A stretch of 64,000 bases of DNA from CAIWHR01 sp963779805 (lineage in GTDB: Bacteria; Pseudomonadota; Gammaproteobacteria; Burkholderiales; Casimicrobiaceae). The stretch lies in NCBI GenBank assembly GCA_963779805.1, contig CAVZZN010000011.1:1-64000 (forward strand), given 5' to 3'. Below the pieces are notes generated by a model. That model did not search any database. It worked only from the letters and a program-made list of their open reading frames with translations, and was not told the origin of the DNA. Position numbers and translations under genes: made by a program. This document shows positions 38,333 through 46,655 of this stretch, one piece after another (the stretch's first letter is position 1; each line of letters begins with the position of its first letter).

Positions 38333-38982
38333 TGCGCTATTCGGGAATCCCGTGGCCGTGGCTCGGGCTCGTCGTAGGCCTCACGCTGATCGGCCACGAG
38401 GCGCTGTTCGGCACGCTGGGGCCGACCAAGACGTTCGCGCCCACGGCCTACCGCATGATCTACATGGCGATCGCGGTGAGTTGCTTCGGGCTTCTCGTCC
38501 TGCCGCCGCGCCGGATCGCCTACCTGCTCGGCGCCGCCGTGTGCGCGGGTCTCATGGGGTGGGCCTTGTGGCTGCAGTACGGCCTCGGGCTCGATCCCTG
38601 CCCGCTGTGCTCGGTGCAGCGCATGGCGGTCGTCGCGATCGGCGTGGTCTTCCTCGTCGCCGCCGCCCACAACCCGGGACGCCTGGGCGCTGCGATCTAT
38701 GCGGGACTCGTCCTGATCGTCGGCATCTTCGGCGCGGTGATCGCCTTCCGGCACGTCTGGATCCAGCACCTGCCGAAGGACCAGGTGCCCGCGTGCGGCA
38801 TGGGCCTCGATTACATGCTCGACACGCTGCCGCTCGCCGAGGTGATCGGCAAGGTGTTCAGGGGCACGGGCGAGTGCGCCGAGGCCGGCTGGTACTTCCT
38901 CGGCCTCGGGATTCCGGCGTGGACCTTCGTGTTCTTCTGCGCGATGACGCTCGCGGCGCTGGTGCTCGTCAGGCGCGACTGA
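38329..38982 (+). CDS. dsbB: Disulfide-bond formation protein DsbB, N-terminally extended
   Basis: Inner-membrane quinone-linked oxidase that re-oxidises DsbA. The two cysteine pairs are present: CPLC in GLDPCPLCSVQR, and the periplasmic pair at PACGMG and GECAEAG. The standard DsbB domain begins around RRIAYLLGAAVCAGLMGWAL. Before it lie about 60 residues with one or two extra hydrophobic segments (WLGLVVGLTLIGH, MIYMAIAVSCFGLLVL), so the protein is 217 aa against the usual ~170. ATG 38329 overlaps the metY stop, which argues that the extension is translated. Confidence 0.9.
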   Translation: MMRYSGIPWPWLGLVVGLTLIGHEALFGTLGPTKTFAPTAYRMIYMAIAVSCFGLLVLPPRRIAYLLGAAVCAGLMGWALWLQYGLGLDPCPLCSVQRMAVVAIGVVFLVAAAHNPGRLGAAIYAGLVLIVGIFGAVIAFRHVWIQHLPKDQVPACGMGLDYMLDTLPLAEVIGKVFRGTGECAEAGWYFLGLGIPAWTFVFFCAMTLAALVLVRRD

Positions 38983-38996
38983 CCTCGTCCCCCGTT

Positions 38997-39027
38997 GTCC
39001 CGAACCAGTTGCTCGGAACGACGGGCT
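38997..39027. terminator. Hairpin between dsbB and the converging SDR gene
   Basis: CCGTTGTCCCGA pairs with TCGGAACGACGG through 10 Watson-Crick pairs, one G-U pair and one mismatch, closing a short loop. The loop side carries GTTGCTCGGA, related to the element at 36900-36920. Placed between convergent stops, it may end transcription from either side; no long T-run. Confidence 0.5.
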
Positions 39028-39051
39028 CGCTTCGGACTCGGAGTCGAGTCG

Positions 39052-39821
39052 CTACTTCGGCGCCATGCGGATCGCGCCGTCGAGGCGGATCACCTCGCCG
39101 TTCAGCATCGGATTGCTGATGATCTCGCGCACGAGCGAGGCGAACTCGGCCGGACGGCCCAGGCGCGGCGGGAACGGCACCATCTTGCCGAGCGCGGCCT
39201 GCATCTCCGGTGCAAGGCTCGCCATCATCGGCGTCTCGAAGATGCCCGGCGCGATCGTCATCACCCGAATGCCGTAGCGCGCCAGCTCGCGCGCGATCGG
39301 CAGCGTCATGCCGACGAGCCCCGCCTTCGACGCGCTGTAGGCGGCCTGGCCGATCTGGCCGTCGAAGGCCGCGACGGATGCGGTGAACACGATCACGCCG
39401 CGCTCGCCGTTCGGCGTCGGGCGCTGCCTTCGCCATGGCGACAGCCGCAACGCGCGCCATGTTGAACGAGCCGACGAGGTTGATGTTCACCGCGCGCGCG
39501 AAGCTCGCGAGCGCGTGCGGGCCGTCCTTGCCGACGACCTTCTCGCCGTGGACGATGCCGGCGCAGTTGATGCACCCGGCGAGCGCGCCGAACCTGCGCA
39601 CGGCGGCATCGACCGCCGCGACGGCGCTCGCATCGTCGGTCACGTCGGTACGAACGAACAGCGCCTGCACCGCCGAGTTCGCCCGCGAGCCGCTCGCCTT
39701 CGCCGGCGTTCACGTCGGCGAGCACGGCGTTGCCGCCGGCCGCCACGATCATCCGTGCCGTTCCCGCCCCGAGGCCCGATGCGCCGCCGGTGACAAGGAA
39801 CGTCTTGCCCTTGATCTCCAT
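39052..39821 (-). CDS. Short-chain dehydrogenase, 3-hydroxyacyl-CoA dehydrogenase type II-like (two frame breaks)
   Basis: The restored protein is 255 aa, starting MEIKGKTFLVTGGASGLG. The cofactor motif is TGGASGLG, and the active site has Ser in FTASVAAFDG and YSASK (Tyr and Lys). The combination GQIGQAAYSASKAGLVGMTL, APGIFETPMM and PRLGRPAEFASLV is distinctive of the HSD17B10/HCD2-type enzymes that oxidise 3-hydroxy-2-methylacyl-CoA and similar thioesters in branched-chain and fatty-acid breakdown. Extra bases near 39671 and 39412 break the frame. It lies on the same strand as the SPFH and NfeD genes. Confidence 0.88.
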
Positions 39822-39848
39822 GCTTCTCCTGTGTGACTCTGACCGAGC

Positions 39849-40880
39849 CTATTGCTCGGAGCAATTACTCTGAGTAACGGGGTTGGGTGTTGAGCGCTCG
39901 GGCAATCGAGACGACGCTCGATCGATCTGCCCCGGCGGCGGCGTTGCTGCCGGCGATGAGCCGGTGACGGCACCTTGAGCACCGTCGTCGCCGTGGCGAT
40001 CATGCCCGCGAGATCCGACGAGGTTCGACGGCACGATCAGCGTATTGCCCTCCTTCGCGAGCTGCGCGAAAGCGCCGATGTACTGCTCGGCCACGCGCAG
40101 GTTCACCGCGTTCATCCCGCCGGGCGAGTTGATCGCTTCGGCCACCTGCCGGATCGCCTGTGCCGTGGCCGCCGAGCGCGCGAGGATCGCCTGCGCCTCG
40201 CCCTGGGCCCGGTTGATCTGCGCCTGCTTCTCGCCTTCGGACTGCGCGATCGCCGCTTCCCGCGCGCCCGCCGCGACGTTGATCTGCTCCTGCCGTCGCC
40301 CTTCGGACGTGGCGATGACGGCGCGCTTCTCGCGCTCGGCCGTGATCTGCTGCTGCATCGCGTGCAGGATCTCCTTGGGCGGCGTGAGGTCCTTGATCTC
40401 GTAGCGCAGCACCTTCACGCCCCAGTTCGCCGCGGCCTCGTCGAGCGCGGCCACGACGTGCGCATTGATCTGGTCGCGTTCCTCGAACGTGCGGTCGAGC
40501 TCCATGCGGCCGATGATGCTGCGCATCATGGTCTGCGCAAGCTGCGTGATCGCGAGGCGGTAGTTGGATGAGCCGTACGACGCGAGCTTCGCGTCGGTCA
40601 CCTGGAAGTACAGGATGCCGTCCACCTGCAGCTGCGTGTTGTCCTTGGTGATGCACACCTGCGGCGGCACGTCGAGCGGGATCTCGCGCAGGTCGTGCGT
40701 GTAGGCGACGCGATCGACGAACGGAATCACGAAGTTCAACCCGGGCTGCAGCACGGCGAAGAAGCGTCCGAGGCGCTCGATGACGACCGCGTGCTGCTGC
40801 GGCACGACGCGTATCGCCTTGACGACCATGATGATCGCCACGACGAACAGCGCAAGGGTGACAAGCGACGAACCGGTCAT
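39849..40880 (-). CDS. SPFH/stomatin-family membrane protein (frame break near the end)
   Basis: One N-terminal membrane anchor (LVTLALFVVAIIMVVKAI), then the SPFH/band-7 domain (QQHAVVIERLGRFFAVLQPG, DREIP-like LREIPLDVPPQ) and a long charged coiled coil (AEREKRAVIATSEGRRQEQ, then SEGEKQAQINRAQGEAQ). The segment LAKEGNTLIVPSNL precedes a probable extra base near 40015; corrected, it continues DLAGMIATATTVLK as in the family. The literal frame stops at 39849 and the corrected one may end elsewhere, so the last ~55 residues are uncertain. The partner NfeD gene is 17 bases upstream; such pairs organise membrane microdomains and control membrane proteases. Confidence 0.88.
   Translation of the reverse strand: MTGSSLVTLALFVVAIIMVVKAIRVVPQQHAVVIERLGRFFAVLQPGLNFVIPFVDRVAYTHDLREIPLDVPPQVCITKDNTQLQVDGILYFQVTDAKLASYGSSNYRLAITQLAQTMMRSIIGRMELDRTFEERDQINAHVVAALDEAAANWGVKVLRYEIKDLTPPKEILHAMQQQITAEREKRAVIATSEGRRQEQINVAAGAREAAIAQSEGEKQAQINRAQGEAQAILARSAATAQAIRQVAEAINSPGGMNAVNLRVAEQYIGAFAQLAKEGNTLIVPSNLVGSRGHDRHGDDGAQGAVTGSSPAATPPPGQIDRASSRLPERSTPNPVTQSNCSEQ
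39851..39881. repeat. Two tandem palindromes (ATTGCTC/TTACTC type)
   Basis: ATTGCTC-G-GAGCAAT (39851-39865) runs directly into TTACTC-T-GAGTAA (39865-39877) followed by CGGGG. The second half is nearly the core of the element at 36900-36920. It lies between the SDR and SPFH genes. Confidence 0.6.
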
Positions 40881-40897
40881 GAGCAAGGATCTCCACG

Positions 40898-41320
40898 TCA
40901 GGCCTCGGGGCGGCGGTTCGACAGCACGAGCACCGAGCCGCGCGTTGCGACGATGTACAGGGTGGTGTCGCGCGGCACGTCGGGGCTGGCGACCTCCGCG
41001 TCCCACAGCGTGCCGCGATAGTTCACGCGCGCGGTGCCGTCCGGCTTCCAGCTCCGCACCGTCACCTGCTGGCCGATGTCGAGGCCGGGTGCGAGCGGCG
41101 GCTCCATGCGCTGCACGCGCAGGCGATGCGCGAGGATGGTGAGCACAACGCCCAGGGCACCGGCGATCAGGAACTGAATGTCGAGGCTGGCGCCGAGCCA
41201 GGCGCCGACACCGCCGGCGCCGAGCGCGATGCCGATCGCCAGCAGGTAGAAGGTGCCGGTGAGCATCTCCGCGCCCACGGCGAACGCCGCAGCGATCCAC
41301 CAGATCCAGTGCAAGGCCAT
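40898..41320 (-). CDS. NfeD-like protein
   Basis: Protein of 140 aa from ATG 41318-41320 (MALHWIWWIAAAFAVGAEML). Two or three membrane segments are followed by an OB-fold domain (GLDIGQQVTVRSWKPDGTARVNYRGTLW, here read in two parts: GLDIGQQVTV and ARVNYRGTLWDAEV). NfeD proteins act with SPFH partners; the gene is 17 bases upstream of the SPFH gene, so they form an operon. It is the short form without a protease domain. Confidence 0.88.
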   Translation of the reverse strand: MALHWIWWIAAAFAVGAEMLTGTFYLLAIGIALGAGGVGAWLGASLDIQFLIAGALGVVLTILAHRLRVQRMEPPLAPGLDIGQQVTVRSWKPDGTARVNYRGTLWDAEVASPDVPRDTTLYIVATRGSVLVLSNRRPEA

Positions 41321-41436
41321 GCCATCCTCGAGTCGGTGCCCGCCCGAAGCATAAAGCACTTTGAATCCGCCTGCGGCGCCCACATCTGGTGATTCCGGAA
41401 GAGGCCGTCGCACCGCCGCGACGGCCCGCCATGGGC

Positions 41437-41459
41437 TATAATATTTGATTGTGAATCAA
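41437..41459 (+). promoter_or_regulatory. Promoter -10 box with an overlapping inverted repeat
   Basis: A perfect TATAAT (41437-41442) sits in strongly AT-rich sequence just before the fmdB-DUF502-aspS series. Starting three bases later is the inverted repeat TTGATT-GTG-AATCAA (41445-41459), placed where transcription would begin, so it could be an operator. No good -35 hexamer is found at the right distance, which suggests an activator or an unusual promoter. Confidence 0.5.
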
Positions 41460-41513
41460 GGCGTTCTCGGCACCCGCCGAGGCCCGACCACCCACCAACG
41501 ATCGAGGGTTGCC

Positions 41514-41828
41514 ATGCCGATCTACGAATACCGTTGCTCGTCCTGCAGCCACGAGCTCGAGGCGCTGCAGAAGTTCTCGGATCCCGCCCTGACCGAGTGC
41601 CCGTCCTGCGGCACGGACAGCCTCGTGAAGCTGATCTCCGCCGCCGGCTTCCAGTTGAAGGGCAGCGGCTGGTACGCCACCGACTTCAAGGGCGGATCCG
41701 GCAAGGCGAACGGCAAGTCCGACGCCAAGGGGGAGTCGGGCAACAGCGCGGGCGAGAGCAAGAGCGAATCGAAGTCGGACGCGCCTGCGCCGGCCTGTGG
41801 TGCGGGAGCCTGCGCCGCCTGTTCATGA
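41514..41828 (+). CDS. FmdB-family zinc-ribbon protein
   Basis: Protein of 104 aa, MPIYEYRCSSCSHELEALQK, with a zinc ribbon made of CSSC and CPSC, followed by the family segment FQLKGSGWYATDFKG. The Ser/Lys/Gly-rich tail ends with a cysteine cluster (ACGAGACAACS) common in this family. It is a probable regulator of unknown target. It opens the operon with the DUF502 gene and aspS, an order conserved in betaproteobacteria. Confidence 0.9.
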   Translation: MPIYEYRCSSCSHELEALQKFSDPALTECPSCGTDSLVKLISAAGFQLKGSGWYATDFKGGSGKANGKSDAKGESGNSAGESKSESKSDAPAPACGAGACAACS

Positions 41829-41859
41829 TGTTTCGCGGCGGCCCGGTTACCCTCTTGCG

Positions 41860-42549
41860 ATGACCCGGCCGCACCACCCGATGCGTCGATACCTCATCGC
41901 GGGACTGCTGGTTTGGGTCCCGCTCGGCATCACCATCTGGGTCCTGCACGCGCTGGTCTCCGCGCTCGACCAGACGCTGCTTCTCGTCCCCGAGGCGTGG
42001 CGACCGGAAGCGCTGTTCGGCTTTCCGATTCCCGGGCTGGGCGTCGTGCTCAGCTTCCTCGTCCTGCTGGTGACGGGGGTCGTCGCCGCCAACTTCTTCG
42101 GCGCGCGACTGATCCTCGCCTGGGAAGCGGTGCTCGGCCGCATCCCGTTCGTCAAGTCCATCTACTCGTCGGTCAAGCAGGTGAGCGACACCCTGCTCTC
42201 GCCCACCGGCAACGCGTTTCGCAAGGCGCTGCTGGTCGAGTTCCCGCACGCGGGGAGCTGGACGATCGCGTTCCTCACGGGCACGCCCGCCACGTCGGTC
42301 GCGTCGCTGCTCGCCGAGGAGCACGTCAGCGTGTACGTGCCGACCACGCCGAACCCGACCTCCGGCTACTTCCTGCTGGTGCCGAAGAGCCGCGTGCGCG
42401 AGCTCGACATGTCGGTCGACGAGGCGCTCAAGTACATCATCTCGATGGGCGTGGTCGCGCCGCGGTCGCGACCCTCCGTGTCGGCCCGGCCCGGCCCTCC
42501 CGTAGCGCCCGTGCCCGACGGCATCCGTCCCACCACGACCCGAAACTGA
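41860..42549 (+). CDS. DUF502 membrane protein
   Basis: Protein of 229 aa from ATG 41860 (MTRPHHPMRRYLIAGLLVWV). Two hydrophobic segments (LIAGLLVWVPLGITIWVL and VVLSFLVLLVTGVVAANFFG) are followed by the DUF502 signature RIPFVKSIYSSVKQ and FVKSRV-like GYFLLVPKSRVRELDMS. No biochemical function is established for the family. It lies 31 bases after fmdB and 72 before aspS. The Pro-rich C-terminal tail is poorly conserved. Confidence 0.88.
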   Translation: MTRPHHPMRRYLIAGLLVWVPLGITIWVLHALVSALDQTLLLVPEAWRPEALFGFPIPGLGVVLSFLVLLVTGVVAANFFGARLILAWEAVLGRIPFVKSIYSSVKQVSDTLLSPTGNAFRKALLVEFPHAGSWTIAFLTGTPATSVASLLAEEHVSVYVPTTPNPTSGYFLLVPKSRVRELDMSVDEALKYIISMGVVAPRSRPSVSARPGPPVAPVPDGIRPTTTRN

Positions 42550-42621
42550 CCGCCCGCGCGTCGCATTGCGCGATGCACGCGGCGCGGCACCGACCCGCAC
42601 TGCGACTCTCTGGAGAGCCTC

Positions 42622-44413
<1,792 letters not shown>

Positions 44414-44414
44414 G

Positions 44415-44876
44415 GTGCCGGTGCTCGTTGGGGCGGCCCGGCGGCACTCGTGCTCTGGCGCGCGACGGGTCGGGACCGGCCGGCGGGTCCTGCATCCGCA
44501 CGCTGCTCGGCTCGTCGCGTGCATGGCCATGGCGTTCGCCACGCTGCTGCCCGCTACGACCGCGTTCGCGCGCGGACCCGCAGGCACGTTGTCCGAGGTC
44601 GCCCTGCGCGAACTGCCGCGGGAAGCGCGTGACGTCTACGACCGCATTCTCGCCGGCGGACCGTTCCACTACGATCGCGACGGCGTCGTGTTCGGCAATC
44701 GCGAGGGCATCCTGCCGCCGCACAAGCGCGGCTACTATCACGAGTACACCGTGCGCACGCCGGGCGAGCGCACACGCGGCGCGCGGCGCATCGTGTGCGG
44801 CGGGCCGAAGCGCGAGCCCGAGGCCTGCTACTACACCGACGACCACTACCAGACGTTCCGGAGGATCCGGCCATGA
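44415..44876 (+). CDS. Secreted guanyl-specific ribonuclease (RNase Sa/barnase type)
   Basis: The catalytic domain matches microbial guanyl RNases: GGPFHYDRDGVVFGNREG, then HEYTVRTPGERTRGARRIV and YYTDDHYQTFRRI. Catalytic Glu (HEYTV), Arg (RGARR) and His (DDHYQTF) are in place. A signal-like segment (LVACMAMAFATLLPATTAFA) precedes it, so the enzyme is exported. The start is either GTG 44415, two bases after aspS, or ATG 44523 inside the signal. The stop overlaps the next gene's start (ATGA), and that gene encodes a barstar-type inhibitor, as expected for a toxic RNase. Confidence 0.88.
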   Translation: MPVLVGAARRHSCSGARRVGTGRRVLHPHAARLVACMAMAFATLLPATTAFARGPAGTLSEVALRELPREARDVYDRILAGGPFHYDRDGVVFGNREGILPPHKRGYYHEYTVRTPGERTRGARRIVCGGPKREPEACYYTDDHYQTFRRIRP

Positions 44877-45264
44877 AAGTCCCCGACCTCACCGACCTCG
44901 AGCAGGCAGGGGTTCACGCGTGGAGCGGTGACGTGATTGCGCTCGCCAGTGCAGCGTCCGGCGGCGGCTTGCGCCATTACGCCGCCGATCTCCACGGCGT
45001 CAACAGCAAGGCGGAGCTCATGAAGGCGCTCGCAAGAGGTCTCAAGCTGCCGGAGCACTTCGGATGCGAACTGGGATGCCCTCGCCGATTGCCTCGAGGA
45101 CGAGGACTGTGTCGGTCACTCGGGCGCGGTCGTCGTGCTGCAGCACTCCGGAGCCGTACCGCAAGGCGCACGCGCAGGACTGGACCACGCTCGAGGACAT
45201 CTTCGCGGAAGCCGCCGACTATTGGCGGGAGCTGCGCAAACCCTTCTGGGTGTTCGTGCATTAA
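44873..45264 (+). CDS. Barstar-family ribonuclease inhibitor (two frame breaks)
   Basis: The restored protein is 129 aa, starting MKVPDLTDLEQAGVHAWSGD. Family features: ADLHGVNSKAELMKALARGL, LPEHFGANWDALADCL (after removing one base near 45065), GHSGAVVVLQHS, and, after removal of another near 45153, PYRKAHAQDWTTLEDIF and YWRELRKPFWVFVH. Asp/Trp of the NWDAL helix is the part that plugs the barnase active site. Translated from an ATG overlapping the RNase stop, it would keep the host safe from its own enzyme in the cytoplasm. Confidence 0.87.
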
Positions 45265-45339
45265 GACCAACACCCACCATGTCGTCCGTCGGGAACAGCA
45301 TGACGGACTACAGCCAACCGAGAAAACGTTGGCGATCGC

Positions 45340-45816
45340 ATGGGCGGAACCAAGATCCCCATCTCCGTGCTGGTGCTCGTGCACACCGCGGATCTTCGCG
45401 TGCTGCTGCTCGAGCGCGCCGACTACCCCGGGCACTGGCAATCGGTGACGGGAAGCCAGGAAGCCGGCGAGACGCTCGAGCAGACCGCGCTGCGCGAGCT
45501 GCGCGAGGAAACGGGCATCGACGCGCAAGCCTACGGCGGCGTGCGCGACTGGAACCTCGCCAACGCGTACGAGATCTTCCTGCGCTGGCGCCACCGGTAT
45601 CCCGACGGCACCACGCACAACACGGAGCACGTCTTCAGTCTCGAGGTGCCGGAGCCGCTGCCGGTGACGCTCGATCCGCGCGAGCATCTGGCGTACGCGT
45701 GGGTGCCGTGGCGCGATGCGGCCGAGCGCTGCTTCTCGTGGACCAATCGCGACGTCATCCTGCTGCTGCCGACGCGCGTTAGCAGCATCCCCCCTCCAAG
45801 GAGCTCGACGCCATGA
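45340..45816 (+). CDS. nudB: Dihydroneopterin triphosphate diphosphatase
   Basis: Nudix hydrolase of 158 aa, MGGTKIPISVLVLVHTADLR. The Nudix box is complete: GSQEAGETLEQTALRELREETGI matches Gx5Ex7REUxEExGU when read in two parts (GSQEAGE and RELREETGI). Sequence around WQSVTGS and WRHRYPDG is typical of NudB, which removes pyrophosphate from dihydroneopterin triphosphate in folate synthesis. The position downstream of aspS is conserved. The last ten residues are atypical and overlap the next start by four bases. Confidence 0.88.
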   Translation: MGGTKIPISVLVLVHTADLRVLLLERADYPGHWQSVTGSQEAGETLEQTALRELREETGIDAQAYGGVRDWNLANAYEIFLRWRHRYPDGTTHNTEHVFSLEVPEPLPVTLDPREHLAYAWVPWRDAAERCFSWTNRDVILLLPTRVSSIPPPRSSTP

Positions 45817-46548
45817 CGCTCGCCCCGCGCAACGCCATCCTGTCCATCGTCGCGGCGGCGACCGTCGCCGCGCTCGCCTCGTCGTCCTTCGCACAGACGA
45901 TCGTGGCGGCACCGCCGCAATACGCGTCGGTGAACGTGACCGCAACCGCCACCGCCACGATCGCCAACGATCGGGTGCAGGCGTGGCTGCGCGCCGAGGC
46001 GGAGAACGTCGATGCGGCGGCCGCAGCCAATCACGTGAATGCAGCCGTCGCGAAGGCGATCGCGCGTGCCAAGGGCACGCCCGGCGTGAGCGTGTCGACA
46101 TCGGGCTACTCGACCCAGCAGATCGCCGAGAAAGGGCAAGCCGACGCGCTGGCGCGTGACGCAGGCGGTCACGGTCACGAGCACCGATTTCGGCGCCGTG
46201 GCCAATCTGCTTACGCGAATGCAGGAGCAGGACGGGATGCTGCTGTCGGGCATGGGGTTCGCGCTCTCGTCCAACGCGCGCGAGTCCGCCGAACGCCAGC
46301 TCATGCAGCAGGCGATCCGCAGCTGGCAATCGCGCGCGCAGCAGGCCGCGTCGGGGCTGGGCTCCGACAAGTGGCGCACGGGTCACGTGACGGTGCAGAC
46401 CAGCGAGCCGGGACGCGTCTATCCGATGGCGCGGGCCGCAAGCGCCGCTGCGATGTCCGAGATGGCCCCGGTGAATGTCGAGGCCGGCACGACCGACGTG
46501 ACGGTGACCGTTACCGGCGACGCGATCCTCGAGCCGACGCCGCGCTGA
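45813..46548 (+). CDS. SIMPL-domain (DUF541) periplasmic protein (one frame break)
   Basis: The restored protein is 244 aa. A signal peptide (MTLAPRNAILSIVAAATVAA, ending near SSFAQ) precedes the SIMPL/DUF541 domain: VNVTATATATIANDRVQAWL, then TVTSTDFGAVANLLTRMQ and GMGFALSS, ending with DVTVTVTGDAIL. One extra base near 46154 splits ADALRVTQAV. Proteins of this family lie in the periplasm or outer membrane, and their function is not settled. The gene ends at the palindrome at 46551-46596. Confidence 0.82.
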
Positions 46549-46550
46549 CG

Positions 46551-46596
46551 CCGTGACGCAGAGCAAGACGCGCGCGCGTCTTGCTCTGCGTCACGG
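46551..46596. repeat. Perfect 46-bp palindrome
   Basis: Arms of 23 bases are exact reverse complements with no spacer; the left arm starts CCGTGACGCAGAGCAAGACG and the centre is alternating CG. It begins two bases after the stop of the SIMPL gene. It lies between two converging genes, and could form a very stable hairpin in either transcript and so act as a bidirectional transcription barrier. A perfect zero-loop palindrome of this size is uncommon for a simple terminator. Confidence 0.85.
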
Positions 46597-46606
46597 GCAG
46601 ACATGC

Positions 46607-46627
46607 AAAAGGGGCCCGCAGGCCCCT
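46607..46627 (-). terminator. Intrinsic terminator of the pnp operon
   Basis: On the minus strand AGGGGCC-TGCG-GGCCCCT forms a seven-pair GC-rich stem followed by TTTT, 29 bases after the pnp stop. This is the canonical shape of a factor-independent terminator and would close the rimP-to-pnp series. Confidence 0.85.
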
Positions 46628-46655
46628 CTTGCTCGTGGCGCGTACGCCCGCTACA

